Source: Flavobacterium limnophilum (GTDB lineage: Bacteria; Bacteroidota; Bacteroidia; Flavobacteriales; Flavobacteriaceae). Taken from it: a stretch of 64,000 nucleotides of DNA. Location of the stretch: positions 4,340,001 to 4,404,000 of the forward strand of contig NZ_CP114289.2 of NCBI RefSeq assembly GCF_027111315.2, given 5' to 3'. Below the pieces are notes generated by a model. The model searched no databases and was not told the origin of the DNA. It saw nothing but the letters and a program-made list of their open reading frames with translations. Both the position numbers and the translations under genes were made by a program. Every line of letters begins with the position of its first letter. Position 1 is the first letter of the stretch. Shown in pieces: positions 15,841 through 25,176 of the stretch.

Positions 15841-16893
15841 ATGATTAAAACAGATATCCTTATAATTGGAGCCGGGCCAACAGGTCTATTTGCCGTGTTC
15901 GAAGCAGGATTATTAAAATTAAAATGTCACATTCTTGATGCTTTGCCACAAGCTGGAGGACAACTTTCAGAATTATATCCAAAGAAACCAATCTACGATA
16001 TTCCAGGTTTTCCTGAAGTATTGGCGGGTGATTTGGTAGATAATTTAATGGAACAAATCAAACAATTCGAACCAGGTTTTACCTTGGGCGAACGTGCTGA
16101 AACCATCGAAAAACAAGAAGACGGAAGTTTTATTGTGACTTCAAACAAAGGAAAAAAATTCCACGCACCAGTTGTTGCTATTGCAGGTGGATTGGGAAGT
16201 TTTGAACCTAGAAAACCACTTATCGAAGACATCGAATTTTACGAAGATAAGGGAATCAAATATTTCATCAAAAACCCAGAGAAATTTAGGGACAAAAGGG
16301 TCGTAATATCCGGTGGAGGTGACTCGGCTTTAGACTGGAGTATTTTCTTGTCGAATGTAGCTTCCGAAGTGACTTTAATTCATAGAAGAAACGAATTCCG
16401 TGGCGCTTTAGATTCTGTAGAAAAAGTTCAAGAATTGAAAGATGCCGGAAAAATCAAAATGATTACTCCGGGTGAAGTAGTTGGTTTGAATGGTGCCGAG
16501 CATTTAGAATCCATTGATGTTGATATCGAAGGAGCTCACAGAAACATTCCTACGGATTATTTCATTCCACTTTTTGGATTGACGCCAAAATTGGGGCCAA
16601 TCGCCAACTGGGGATTGGAAATCGAGAAAAACGCGATCAAAGTGAACAATGCCTTGGATTATCAAACCAATATTCCGGGAATTTTCGCCATCGGTGACGT
16701 AAATACTTATCCAGGAAAACTGAAATTGATTCTTTGTGGTTTTCACGAAGCGACTTTGATGTGTCAAGCGGCCTACCAAATTATCAATCCGGGCAAGAAA
16801 TATGTGATGAAATACACCACCGTTTCCGGTATTGACGGATTCGACGGAACGCGTAAAGAATCTCCAAAAGCAGTGGTAAAAGCGATAACTTAG
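15841..16893 (+). CDS. TrxB-like ferredoxin/flavodoxin-NADP reductase
   Basis: A 350-residue two-dinucleotide-domain flavoprotein. An FAD motif (IIGAGPTGLFA) lies at the N-terminus, an NAD(P) motif (VVISGGGDSALDW, then HRRNEFR) lies near residue 157, and the C-terminal FAD site is GIFAIGDVNTYP. The redox-active CxxC of thioredoxin reductases is missing, and the C-terminal tail is longer. Both features fit the YumC-type ferredoxin-NADP reductases. Following the sulfite reductase and siroheme genes, it most likely recharges the ferredoxin that feeds sulfite reduction. A hairpin terminator at 16921-16950 closes the operon. Confidence 0.87.
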   Translation: MIKTDILIIGAGPTGLFAVFEAGLLKLKCHILDALPQAGGQLSELYPKKPIYDIPGFPEVLAGDLVDNLMEQIKQFEPGFTLGERAETIEKQEDGSFIVTSNKGKKFHAPVVAIAGGLGSFEPRKPLIEDIEFYEDKGIKYFIKNPEKFRDKRVVISGGGDSALDWSIFLSNVASEVTLIHRRNEFRGALDSVEKVQELKDAGKIKMITPGEVVGLNGAEHLESIDVDIEGAHRNIPTDYFIPLFGLTPKLGPIANWGLEIEKNAIKVNNALDYQTNIPGIFAIGDVNTYPGKLKLILCGFHEATLMCQAAYQIINPGKKYVMKYTTVSGIDGFDGTRKESPKAVVKAIT

Positions 16894-16920
16894 AATACCG
16901 GTTTGCGGTCAAAATCAAAA

Positions 16921-16950
16921 TAGCCTTATCACTTGCAAGTGGTAAGGCTA
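16921..16950 (+). terminator. terminator of the sulfate-assimilation operon
   Basis: A 14-bp near-perfect inverted repeat (16921-16934 with 16937-16950, one T-G pair) is followed by TTGCTTTACTTT. It lies 27 bases after the flavoprotein stop. Confidence 0.75.
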
Positions 16951-16988
16951 TTGCTTTACTTTGCAGTTCCAAAATCGTGAAATTATAA

Positions 16989-17106
16989 GGAGCGAAATAT
17001 CAGGCATTTTCAGTCAATATCGTTCCCGCTTTTCGTTACAATCTTTGTGGGGCTGAACCCCAGCCCCACAAAGGATTTTCACTTCAATCGGGGCTAAACA
17101 GCCGAA
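16989..17106 (+). repeat. dispersed structured repeat, copy 2
   Basis: Same outline as copies at 8887-9000 and 62911-62988: GGAGCGAAAT, CAGGCATTTT, TTCCCGC, TTACAATC, a perfect 12-bp hairpin (17043-17054 with 17062-17073), GGATTTTCACT, ATCGGGGCTA and AGCCGAA. Confidence 0.8.
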
Positions 17107-17181
17107 AACAGTGATTTTTTGGAAAAAACAAATAAAAACAAAAGCTTTGCGCTTTAGCGTCTTAGCGGCAAAAAATAAGTT

Positions 17182-18183
17182 ATGCCAAACATTCAAGAAG
17201 AAATCAAAAAACGAATTCTCGTACTCGATGGAGCAATGGGAACGATGTTGCAACGCTATAATTTTTCCGAAGAAGATTTCCGTGGAGAACAATTCAAGGA
17301 TTTTCCACATTCGCTCAAAGGGAACAACGATTTATTGTCGTTAACACAACCCAAAGCCATCAAAGAAGTGCACGCTTTGTATTTTGAAGCCGGAGCCGAT
17401 ATTGTAGAAACCAATACGTTTTCAGGAACGACTATTGGTATGGCGGATTATCATTTGGAAGAATATGTCTATCAACTCAACTACGAATCGGCAAAATTAG
17501 CGCGTGAAGTAGCCGATGAATTCACGGCCAAAAATCCAGAAAAACCTCGTTTTGTAGCCGGTTCCATTGGACCAACAAATAGAACAGCGAGTATGTCGCC
17601 AGACGTGAACGATCCAGGTTACCGTGCTGTAACTTTTGATGATTTGCGCATTGCTTACAAACAACAAGTCGAAGCCTTAATGGACGGCGGTTGCGATTTG
17701 CTTTTGGTAGAAACTATTTTTGATACTTTAAATGCCAAAGCAGCACTTTTCGCTATCGAACAAGTGAAGGAAGAACGCCATATCGATATTCCAATTATGG
17801 TTTCAGGAACGATTACCGATGCTTCAGGAAGAACACTTTCTGGACAAACGGTGGAAGCTTTCTTGATTTCGGTTTCCCATATTCCGTTGTTGAGCGTAGG
17901 ATTCAATTGCGCTTTAGGAGCCGATTTGTTAAAACCTTATTTGCAGACTTTATCACATAATACTTCTTTCAATATATCAGCGCATCCAAATGCTGGATTG
18001 CCAAACGCCTTTGGAGAATACGACGAAACGCCAGAGCAAATGCAAGCCCAAATTCGCTCTTATTTAGAAGATAATTTAGTGAATATTATTGGTGGTTGTT
18101 GCGGAACAACGCCAGAACACATCAAGTTGATTGCCGATATCGCCAAGGATTATAAACCGAGGGTTTCAGATGCGGTGATGTAA
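17182..18183 (+). CDS. metH: methionine synthase, homocysteine-binding subunit (MetH N-terminal part)
   Basis: Holds only the zinc-dependent homocysteine S-methyltransferase domain of cobalamin-dependent methionine synthase, in 333 residues. It has [12 protein letters not shown] near the start, [19 protein letters not shown], and the three zinc ligands Cys243 (GFNCALG), Cys306 and Cys307 ([10 protein letters not shown]). Full-length MetH of other bacteria continues into the folate and B12 domains; here those are encoded separately at 20356-23037. The split form is common in Bacteroidota. A small hypothetical gene and a broken nuclease gene lie between the halves. Confidence 0.93.
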   Translation: MPNIQEEIKKRILVLDGAMGTMLQRYNFSEEDFRGEQFKDFPHSLKGNNDLLSLTQPKAIKEVHALYFEAGADIVETNTFSGTTIGMADYHLEEYVYQLNYESAKLAREVADEFTAKNPEKPRFVAGSIGPTNRTASMSPDVNDPGYRAVTFDDLRIAYKQQVEALMDGGCDLLLVETIFDTLNAKAALFAIEQVKEERHIDIPIMVSGTITDASGRTLSGQTVEAFLISVSHIPLLSVGFNCALGADLLKPYLQTLSHNTSFNISAHPNAGLPNAFGEYDETPEQMQAQIRSYLEDNLVNIIGGCCGTTPEHIKLIADIAKDYKPRVSDAVM

Positions 18184-18199
18184 TTTTTTTTTTTGAGAA

Positions 18200-18709
18200 A
18201 TGAGACAATTGAAAATAGTATTATCAGTTTTTGTGCTTTTGTGCTTATTTGGGTTTAGTGATGAAAAAAAGTCATTAATGATCCAGCAAGAAATACCTGC
18301 TGATTTTAATTTTACAATTGATAGAGGGGGAAATGATAGTTACAATTCCGAATATAACAGTTTTTATCGGAAATATTTAAATGAAGATAAGACGACTAAA
18401 GTTGAATTAACAAAGGGTGAAAAAGAAAAGATATATTCATTTATTGTGAAAAGTAATTTTTTCAAAATGCCAGTTAAGTTTAAACCAAAAGGAGGGATTG
18501 TTATAGTTAAGAATCCAAGTTTTACGGAAAGTATAGTGGTTTATGCAAATGGTAAAAAGAAATGGGTAAGTTATGACAATGGTGAGACAAATGATGTAAA
18601 TGATAAAAAAGCAAAACCTTTTTTGGATTTGTATGAAATGATTTGGAGTATATTATATAAAAAGAAAGAGATTATAGAATTACCAAAATCAGATTATTAT
18701 TATGAATAA
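18200..18709 (+). CDS. hypothetical secreted protein, 169 aa
   Basis: Begins with a clear signal peptide (MRQLKIVLSVFVLLCLFGFS). The Cys at position 15 is inside the hydrophobic stretch, not at a good lipobox. The mature part is charged, with no domain I recognise; it contains NDSYNSEYNSFYRKY and a lysine-rich end. Base composition is more A+T-rich than metH on either side. It begins 17 bases after the metH stop, behind a run of ten T. Probably an exported protein of unknown function that arrived with the surrounding insert. Confidence 0.6.
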   Translation: MRQLKIVLSVFVLLCLFGFSDEKKSLMIQQEIPADFNFTIDRGGNDSYNSEYNSFYRKYLNEDKTTKVELTKGEKEKIYSFIVKSNFFKMPVKFKPKGGIVIVKNPSFTESIVVYANGKKKWVSYDNGETNDVNDKKAKPFLDLYEMIWSILYKKKEIIELPKSDYYYE

Positions 18710-18765
18710 TTCTTGCAGGATGGGATTTGCAATCTGTATTCAGCACACAAAAAGAATAAGTCTGG

Positions 18766-18852
18766 TTTGTCATTTCGACGAAAAGAAATCACATAACGAG
18801 AGCAACAAAAGTGAGCAACTAATGAGATTGCTTCGTTTCTCGCAATGACAAA
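18766..18852. repeat. 87-bp element with terminal inverted repeats
   Basis: Starts TTTGTCATT and ends AATGACAAA, a perfect 9-bp terminal inverted repeat. The inner ends (TTCGACGAAAAGAAATC; GAGATTGCTTCG) resemble a repeat I recall as common in flavobacterial intergenic DNA. No coding capacity, so it is a short MITE-like or REP-like element. Confidence 0.55.
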
Positions 18853-18894
18853 CGCGAAGATGAAATAAATGAACAAGTTCCGTAGGAATGACCC

Positions 18895-18967
18895 ATTTTG
18901 TAGCAACGGATTTTAATCCGTTGAATAATGAGGATACATTTTGTAGCAACGAATTCATTCCGTTGAA
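18895..18967 (+). repeat. two direct copies of a short hairpin repeat
   Basis: ATTTTGTAGCAACG...CCGTTGAA occurs at 18895-18924 and again at 18938-18966. In the first copy CAACGGATT pairs with AATCCGTTG; the second has a decayed stem. It lies directly before the DUF1016 gene. Confidence 0.6.
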
Positions 18968-18978
18968 AATTAAAAAAT

Positions 18979-20159
18979 ATGGAAATACAAGGAGGTAATA
19001 ATTATTTACAGGCGGTACAGCAAATAAAAACGGCTATTTTACGAAGTCGTTACGAAGCTGCTGCGCTTGCTAATAAGGAATTATTGAAATTGTATTTTGG
19101 CATTGGTCAATATGTATCCTTTCATAGCCGAAACAAAAATTGGGGAAAGGGAGCTATTGATAGTATTTCGAATTTGTTGCAACAAGAACTTCACGGTTTG
19201 AGAGGTTTTTCGGCTTCTAATATAAAAAATATGCGTGCTTTTTATGAAGAATGGGAATTTATGCAACCATTTTTGATAGACGAAAAAGCCCCTCTTTTTC
19301 AATTTTCGGAGGAAGAGTTAAATCGTCAGTTGCCAACTGCCGAATTGAATAACTTAAATCGTCAGTTGGTAACTGATGATTTAAAAACGAATTTTCCAAT
19401 TCGGCAGATGGCGTCTGCCGAATTGGAAAATGAATTCGTGGAGCAGTTTTTAAAGCTTGGTTTTTCTCATCATAGGGAAATAATAAAGAATAGTATGCTT
19501 GAAGAGAGTATTTTTTATATCCAAAAAGTAGCAACCGAGTTTTGGAGTTTTGAAACTTTAAAGCATCATCTAAAATCTGATTTATACCAACGACAAGGGA
19601 AATTAGCGCATAATTTTCAAACCACTTTGTCCGAAAACAGTTTTCGACAAAAAGCACTAATGGCTTTTAAGGACGAAATGCTTTTGGATTTTTCAATATT
19701 GAGGATGTAGATGAAGAGCCAAACGAACGTGTTTTGGAAAATGCGATTGTGCAGAATATCAAGAAATTTATAATGGCTTTGGGTTCTGAATTTAGTTTTA
19801 TCGGAAATCAACACCGATTGCTTATTGAAGATGAAGAGTATTTTATTGATTTGCTGTTTTTTAACAGAAAAATTCAAAGCTTGGTCGCTATCGAATTGAA
19901 GAAAGGGAAGTTCAAAGCAGAATATGTTGGAAAAATGAATTTGTATCTTTCGGCTTTGGACGAAATGGTCAAACAGCCACACGAGAATCCGTCTATTGGA
20001 ATTATTCTTTGTAAAGAAAAAAATAATAAAATAGTAGAATTTGCTTTTAGAGACACCTCAAAACCGATGGGAGTGGTTACGTATAAAACCTACAATGATT
20101 TGCCAGAAGCCTATAAAAATATTCTGCCAGATACGGAAACGTTGAAAGGATTGTTGTAA
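18979..20159 (+). pseudogene. DUF1016 / YhcG-type PD-(D/E)XK nuclease gene, frameshifted
   Basis: The N-terminal frame (18979-19710) carries the DUF1016 helical region (YFGIGQYVSFHSRNKNWGKG, LRGFSASNIKNMRAFY). The C-terminal frame (19734-20159) carries the PD-(D/E)XK nuclease core (YFIDLLFFNR, VAIELKKGKFKAEYVGKMNLYL). One extra T in the five-T run at 19689-19693 would join them as DFFNIEDVDE...RVLENAIVQ, which is what intact relatives read. This is either a true knockout, a slippage-prone phase switch, or a sequencing error in a homopolymer. YhcG proteins are tied to DNA processing and mobile or defence regions. The linker contains three DNA palindromes in frame. Confidence 0.85.
19323..19430. 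repeat. three palindromes inside the DUF1016 coding sequence
   Basis: CAGTTG-C-CAACTG lies near 19327-19339. A 14-bp stem (19354-19367 with 19371-19384) and a perfect 17-bp stem (19392-19408 with 19414-19430, loop TGGCG) follow. All are in frame and encode related peptide units (NRQLPTAEL, NRQLVTDDL, IRQMASAEL). Confidence 0.85.
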
Positions 20160-20184
20160 TAGAAAGAAGTTGATTTGGAAATGA

Positions 20185-20284
20185 GTGATTTGCGTAAGGG
20201 ATAGCAGCGGCATCCTTTTGTGGAGCGATAGCGGAACAAAAGATATAGCGAATAGCCCGACCCTTTTGGGTCACGCCCAAAACG
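20185..20284 (+). repeat. dispersed intergenic repeat with two hairpins
   Basis: Reads GTGATTTGCGTAAGGGATAG, then AGCGGCATCC, a stem CTTTTGT (20215-20221) with ACAAAAG (20236-20242), ATATAGCG, AGCCCGACCC and a second stem GACCC/GGGTC (20259-20272). It resembles a repeat I recall as frequent in Flavobacterium genomes. Only one copy is present here. Confidence 0.5.
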
Positions 20285-20355
20285 ATAATAAGAAATAAAT
20301 AAGCTAAACCTCCAAGATATTCAAATCCTTGCAGGATTAAAAAATAAAAACAAAA

Positions 20356-23037
20356 ATGGCAGAAGCAGAAAAAAGAAGAAACCTAGTTTTATCAGGATTA
20401 GAACCCTTAATCATTACGCCAGAAAGCGTATTTGTAAACATTGGGGAACGTACCAACGTAACCGGTTCTAGAAAATTTCTTCGATTAATCAAGGAAGAAA
20501 AATACGATGAAGCTTTAAGCATTGCCAAAGAGCAAGTAGAAGGTGGCGCGCAAATCATCGATATCAATATGGATGAAGGAATGCTAGATGGCGAATATGC
20601 GATGGTGAAATTCCTGAACTTAATCGCTGCCGAACCCGATATTGCTCGTGTTCCCATTATGATTGATAGCTCGAAATGGCACATCATTGAAGCAGGTTTG
20701 AAAGTGGCGCAAGGAAAATGTGTAGTGAATTCAATCTCTTTGAAAGAAGGAGAAGAAGCCTTTATTCATCACGCTCAATTGATAAAACGCTACGGAGCTG
20801 CCGCTATTATTATGGCTTTTGACGAAGTAGGACAAGCGGATAATTTTGATCGACGTGTGGAAATTTGCCAACGTTCGTATGATATTTTAGTAAATAAAGT
20901 AGGTTTCCCTCCGCAGGATATTATTTTCGATTTGAATATTTTTCCTGTAGCAACCGGAATGGAAGAACACCGCCTGAATGCTTTGGATTTCTTTAAAGGA
21001 ACCAAATGGGTTCGTGAAAATTTGCCACACGCACACATCAGTGGTGGTGTGAGTAACGTTTCGTTTTCGTTTAGAGGGAATGATACGGTTCGTGAAGCGA
21101 TGCACTCGGTTTTCTTGTATCACGCCATTAAAAACGGGATGACAATGGGAATTGTAAATCCGGAGATGCTTTCTATTTATGATGAAATTCCAAAGGATTT
21201 ATTAGAACACGTAGAAGATGTAATTCTGAACCGTCGTGATGATGCTACAGAACGGTTATTAGACTTTGCCGAGAATGTAAAAGGTGGTCCAAAAACGAAT
21301 GAAAAAGAAATTCAGGAATGGCGTTTGGGAACCGTTCAAGAAAGAATTACCCATTCACTTGTAAAAGGTGTTGATGCCTTTATTGAAGAAGATGTTGAAG
21401 AAGCGCGATTGGCAGCCACGAAACCTATCGAAGTAATCGAAATCAACCTGATGACGGGAATGAACGTTGTTGGAGATTTGTTCGGTTCAGGAAAAATGTT
21501 CTTGCCACAAGTGGTAAAATCGGCTCGTGTAATGAAAAAAGCCGTGGCGTATTTGTTGCCTTTTATTGAAGCTGCTAAGCAGGTTGGAGATAAAGAAGGA
21601 AACGGAAAAATCCTGATAGCAACTGTAAAAGGAGACGTTCACGATATTGGTAAAAATATTGTTTCAGTTGTATTAGCTTGTAACAATTACGAAATCATTG
21701 ACCTTGGTGTAATGGTTCCTCCCGAGAAAATTATTGCAGCAGCTATCGAGCACAATGTAGATATTATTGGTTTAAGTGGATTGATAACACCTTCGCTTGA
21801 CGAAATGGTATATCTCGCCAAGGAATTGGATAAAAGAGGAATGAATATTCCGGTGATGATTGGTGGAGCAACGACTTCACGCGCTCACACCGCCGTGAAA
21901 ATTGCACCTCAATATAAAGGAACGGTCATTCACGTAAACGATGCGTCGAGAGCTGTTACCGTGGCTGGAAATTTATTGGACGATAATAGAGAAAAATATA
22001 CCAGCGATATTCGAACCGATTATGATGCTTTTAGAGAATCGTTCTTGAATCGTTCCCGTGACAAGAATTTCTTGAGTATTGAAGATGCTCGTAAAAACAA
22101 ATTACAATTGGATTGGGAGAATTTCACTCCAGTAAAACCAAATATTATTGGCGAACAAGTTATCGAAGTGGATTTGGATGTTTTGGTTCCTTACATTGAC
22201 TGGACTCCGTTTTTTAGAACTTGGGAATTGTTTGGGAAGTATCCGGCAATTTTAACCGATGAGGTGGTTGGCGAACAAGCGACTTCTGTTTTTGCCGATG
22301 CACAGGAAATGTTAGCTGTAATTTTAAAAGAAAAGAAATTGCAAGCCAAAGGTATCTATGGCATTTTCCCTGCGAATCAAGTTAACGATGACGACATTCA
22401 ATTGTATGATGAAAAAGGGAATGAATTAGAAAAATTCTTGACATTGCGTCAACAAGCACAAAAAACAAAAGGCGCTCCAAATATCGCTTTGGCCGATTTT
22501 ATTGCGCCAAAAGACAACGGAGTAACAGATTATATGGGAGCATTTTGTGTAACAACAGGTTTTGGTGTCGATGAATGGGCGGCTGAATTCGAAAAAGATT
22601 TAGACGATTACAATTCGATAATGGTCAAGGCTTTGGCAGACCGTTTTGCAGAAGCTTTCGCCGAATATTTACACGAAAAAGTACGTAAAGAAGTTTGGGG
22701 TTATTCGAAAGATGAAAACATCAGTACCGAGGCAATGATTGCCGAAGAATACAAAGGAATTCGTCCCGCACCAGGTTATCCAGCTTGTCCCGACCATTTA
22801 GAAAAACCAACCATTTGGAAATTAATGAATGTTGAAAAAGAAATCGGAGTAACTTTGACCGAAAGTATGGCAATGTGGCCAGCTTCTTCGGTTTCGGGAT
22901 ATTACTTTGGAAATCCGGAAAGCAAGTATTTTGGACTCGGAAAAATAAAAGAAGATCAAGTCATTGATTACGCCAAACGAAGAAGTATTTCGACAGATAA
23001 GGCAATGAAATGGTTGAACCCAAATATAGCAGATTAA
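20356..23037 (+). CDS. metH: methionine synthase, folate/cobalamin/activation subunit (MetH C-terminal part)
   Basis: Carries the remaining domains of B12-dependent methionine synthase in 893 residues: methyltetrahydrofolate-binding ([28 protein letters not shown]), the helical cap, and the cobalamin domain with the [10 protein letters not shown] motif, where His429 would bind cobalt. [14 protein letters not shown] follows, then the SAM-binding activation domain ([14 protein letters not shown] near the end). It must work with the homocysteine subunit at 17182-18183. It is 78 bases upstream of metF, which makes its methyl donor. No cobalamin riboswitch is visible in front of either half. Confidence 0.95.
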   Translation: MAEAEKRRNLVLSGLEPLIITPESVFVNIGERTNVTGSRKFLRLIKEEKYDEALSIAKEQVEGGAQIIDINMDEGMLDGEYAMVKFLNLIAAEPDIARVPIMIDSSKWHIIEAGLKVAQGKCVVNSISLKEGEEAFIHHAQLIKRYGAAAIIMAFDEVGQADNFDRRVEICQRSYDILVNKVGFPPQDIIFDLNIFPVATGMEEHRLNALDFFKGTKWVRENLPHAHISGGVSNVSFSFRGNDTVREAMHSVFLYHAIKNGMTMGIVNPEMLSIYDEIPKDLLEHVEDVILNRRDDATERLLDFAENVKGGPKTNEKEIQEWRLGTVQERITHSLVKGVDAFIEEDVEEARLAATKPIEVIEINLMTGMNVVGDLFGSGKMFLPQVVKSARVMKKAVAYLLPFIEAAKQVGDKEGNGKILIATVKGDVHDIGKNIVSVVLACNNYEIIDLGVMVPPEKIIAAAIEHNVDIIGLSGLITPSLDEMVYLAKELDKRGMNIPVMIGGATTSRAHTAVKIAPQYKGTVIHVNDASRAVTVAGNLLDDNREKYTSDIRTDYDAFRESFLNRSRDKNFLSIEDARKNKLQLDWENFTPVKPNIIGEQVIEVDLDVLVPYIDWTPFFRTWELFGKYPAILTDEVVGEQATSVFADAQEMLAVILKEKKLQAKGIYGIFPANQVNDDDIQLYDEKGNELEKFLTLRQQAQKTKGAPNIALADFIAPKDNGVTDYMGAFCVTTGFGVDEWAAEFEKDLDDYNSIMVKALADRFAEAFAEYLHEKVRKEVWGYSKDENISTEAMIAEEYKGIRPAPGYPACPDHLEKPTIWKLMNVEKEIGVTLTESMAMWPASSVSGYYFGNPESKYFGLGKIKEDQVIDYAKRRSISTDKAMKWLNPNIAD

Positions 23038-23058
23038 AAAAATTGTTTCAGGTTTAAA

Positions 23059-23086
23059 GTTTCAAGTTGATCGAGTAACTTGAAAC
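23059..23086. repeat. inverted repeat between metH and metF
   Basis: GTTTCAAGTT (23059-23068) pairs with AACTTGAAAC (23077-23086), flanked by further 'GAAACTTGAAAC'-like direct copies up to 23105. A simple flavobacterial spacer repeat; it could attenuate metF transcription but has no T-run. Confidence 0.55.
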
Positions 23087-23114
23087 CTGAAATCTGAAAC
23101 TTGAAACAAATAAA

Positions 23115-24068
23115 ATGAAAGTAACACAACATATAGAAAACGCAAAAGGTAAACCTTTGTTTTCTTTCGAAATTGTTCCGCCTCAAAAAGGAACAAATAT
23201 TAAAGATTTATATCAAAATATTGATCCGTTGATGGAGTTTAAGCCTCCTTTTATAGACGTGACCACTTCGAGAGAGGAATATGTGTACATCGAAAAGGAC
23301 GGACTTTTTGATCGTCGAATCACTCGTATGCGTCCCGGAACGGTTGGGATTTGTGCTTCCATCCAACATAAATATGGAGTGGATGCAATTCCTCACGTAC
23401 TTTGTGGTGGTTTTACCAAAGAAGAAACCGAATATTTACTAGTCGATTGTCAGTATTTAGGAATTGATAATTTGGTGGCACTTCGTGGCGACCCAATGAA
23501 GGGAGAGAAATATTTTGAGCCAACGAAAGGAGGAAATAATTATGCTGTGGATTTGGTAAAACAAATCAAAGCGATGAATGCAGGACAGTTTTTGCACGAC
23601 ACTTTACCAATGCAAAACGCACCCGATTTTTGCATCGGTGTGGCGGGTTATCCAGAAAAACATATTGAAGCTCCAAGTTTGGAAGCCGATTTGAAAAGGC
23701 TAAAAGAAAAAGTAGATGCGGGTGCCGATTATATAGTGACTCAAATGTTTTTTGATAATCAACGTTATTTCCAATTCGTTGAAGCAGCACGTGCCATAGG
23801 AATTTCAGTTCCAATTATCCCAGGAATCAAGCCAGTTGCGGTGAAACGTCATTTGCAATTGTTGCCACAAGTTTTCTGGTTGGATATGCCACAGGATTTG
23901 ATACATTCTATCGAGCAAGCCAAAGACAATGCGGCCGTTCGTCAAATAGGTGTGGAATTTGCTGTTCAGCAATCCAAAGAATTAATAGAATTTGGTGTGC
24001 CTTGCGTACATTATTATTCTATGGGAAAATCAGACAATATTCATCAAATAGCGAGTCAGGTTTTTTAG
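23115..24068 (+). CDS. metF: methylenetetrahydrofolate reductase [NAD(P)H]
   Basis: FAD enzyme that forms 5-methyltetrahydrofolate for methionine synthase. The 317-residue TIM-barrel has FSFEIVPPQKGTN at the N-terminus, DVTTSREEYVY, ALRGDPMKGE, the FCIGVAGYPEKH motif and VTQMFFDNQRYF. The length is standard for the bacterial catalytic domain. It is the last gene of the methionine block, and a hairpin terminator shared with gldA follows. Confidence 0.96.
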   Translation: MKVTQHIENAKGKPLFSFEIVPPQKGTNIKDLYQNIDPLMEFKPPFIDVTTSREEYVYIEKDGLFDRRITRMRPGTVGICASIQHKYGVDAIPHVLCGGFTKEETEYLLVDCQYLGIDNLVALRGDPMKGEKYFEPTKGGNNYAVDLVKQIKAMNAGQFLHDTLPMQNAPDFCIGVAGYPEKHIEAPSLEADLKRLKEKVDAGADYIVTQMFFDNQRYFQFVEAARAIGISVPIIPGIKPVAVKRHLQLLPQVFWLDMPQDLIHSIEQAKDNAAVRQIGVEFAVQQSKELIEFGVPCVHYYSMGKSDNIHQIASQVF

Positions 24069-24084
24069 ATTTCTGTATAATCTC

Positions 24085-24113
24085 GTAGAGACGTTGCATT
24101 GCAACGTCTCTAC
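24085..24113. terminator. hairpin between convergent metF and gldA
   Basis: A perfect 13-bp stem (24085-24097 with 24101-24113) with a 3-base loop. It overlaps the gldA stop codon and probably ends both transcripts. A related GAGACG hairpin is at 28177-28196. Confidence 0.7.
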
Positions 24114-25009
24114 TTCGTGATTTCTCTAAAAACAGTCTCCAGGTTTTTGTTCTTCTGATTGAGTTGTAGCGTTTTCAAGCCATTTGCATTGGCAAAATCA
24201 AAAACAGCAGGACGCATATCTTTATCGGAGTTGAATGTCAATTCCCAAATCAAATCGTGGGTGTTTTTGAAAGAAGTTAGATTCTCGATTTTGGCAATCA
24301 ATTCTTCTTCTACTCCAAGGTCAAATTCCACTTCAATAACTTGTTCATTAGTTTCAGTCGAGATTAAGTTGTCAAGTTTTTTGTCGGCCACGATTTTTCC
24401 TTTGTCAATAATAATTACTCGGTCACAAATTGCTTCTACTTCCTGCATAATGTGTGTCGAAAGAAAAACCGTTTTGTCTTTGCCCACGTTTTTAATAACG
24501 TTCCTGATTTCGACTAATTGGTTTGGATCCAATCCAGTTGTGGGTTCGTCCAAAATCAAAACATCGGGATTGTGCAATAAAGCATTGGCTAATCCCACGC
24601 GTTGGCGATAGCCTTTGGATAATTGTCCTATTTTTTTGTGGCTTTCATTCGACAAACCCGTCAATTGAATTACTTCTTCAATTCTGGATTTGGCGACTTT
24701 ATATACATCGGCATTGAAAGATAAATACTCTCTCACGTATAAATCTAAATACAAAGGATTGTGTTCTGGTAAATAGCCAATGGATTGTTGTACTTCTTTG
24801 GCTTGTGAGTTTACATTAAATCCATTGATAGTTGCAGTTCCTTCGTCGGCGGCAATATAGGTGGTCAATATTTTCATCAAGGTCGATTTTCCGGCACCAT
24901 TTGGACCCAAAAAACCAACGATTTCTCCTTTTTTGACAGAAAACGAAATGGAATCCAAAGCTTTTTGAGTTCCGTAACTTTTCGAAATGTTATTTACTTC
25001 TATTGACAT
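24110..25009 (-). CDS. gldA: gliding-motility ABC transporter ATP-binding protein
   Basis: ATPase of the GldAFG ABC transporter needed for flavobacterial gliding. The 299 residues show the Walker A loop GPNGAGKST at 35-43, SIGYLPEHNPLY, the signature LSKGYRQRVGLA, Walker B LILDEPTTGLD and the switch His in LSTHIMQE. Wording such as SIEVNNISKSYGTQKAL and YLPEHNPLYLDLYVREYL matches my recollection of F. johnsoniae GldA closely. The permease genes gldF and gldG are not in the window, as in F. johnsoniae where gldA lies alone. Related ABC ATPases could be confused with it, but the match looks specific. Confidence 0.85.
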   Translation of the reverse strand: MSIEVNNISKSYGTQKALDSISFSVKKGEIVGFLGPNGAGKSTLMKILTTYIAADEGTATINGFNVNSQAKEVQQSIGYLPEHNPLYLDLYVREYLSFNADVYKVAKSRIEEVIQLTGLSNESHKKIGQLSKGYRQRVGLANALLHNPDVLILDEPTTGLDPNQLVEIRNVIKNVGKDKTVFLSTHIMQEVEAICDRVIIIDKGKIVADKKLDNLISTETNEQVIEVEFDLGVEEELIAKIENLTSFKNTHDLIWELTFNSDKDMRPAVFDFANANGLKTLQLNQKNKNLETVFREITK

Positions 25010-25025
25010 TGTTTTTTATTTACAG

Positions 25026-25033
25026 CAAAAGTA
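25026..25033 (-). promoter_or_regulatory. -7 box of the gldA promoter
   Basis: TACTTTTG on the minus strand, 17 bases ahead of the gldA start codon, fits TAnnTTTG. A clear -33 element was not identified. Confidence 0.5.
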
Positions 25034-25176
25034 AACAGAAAAAATAGAATTCATCACTTCCCTTTTTTTAACTTGAAAAATTATATTTTTTTTTAACGCA
25101 TAAGCAAATGTTAAAGTCACTTAAATTTCTAATTGAATAGTTTCTCTTTGTCAGATAAATTTTAAATAAATTAAAA

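Noticed and set aside
17043..17073. Strong hairpin before metH as a riboswitch or cobalamin control element
   Set aside because: It is the central stem of a dispersed repeat also found near unrelated genes; no cobalamin-riboswitch core (B12 box) is visible.
18895..18967. Possible CRISPR array from GTAGCAACG direct repeats
   Set aside because: Only two unequal copies with a 13-base spacer and no cas genes; they are REP-like hairpins.
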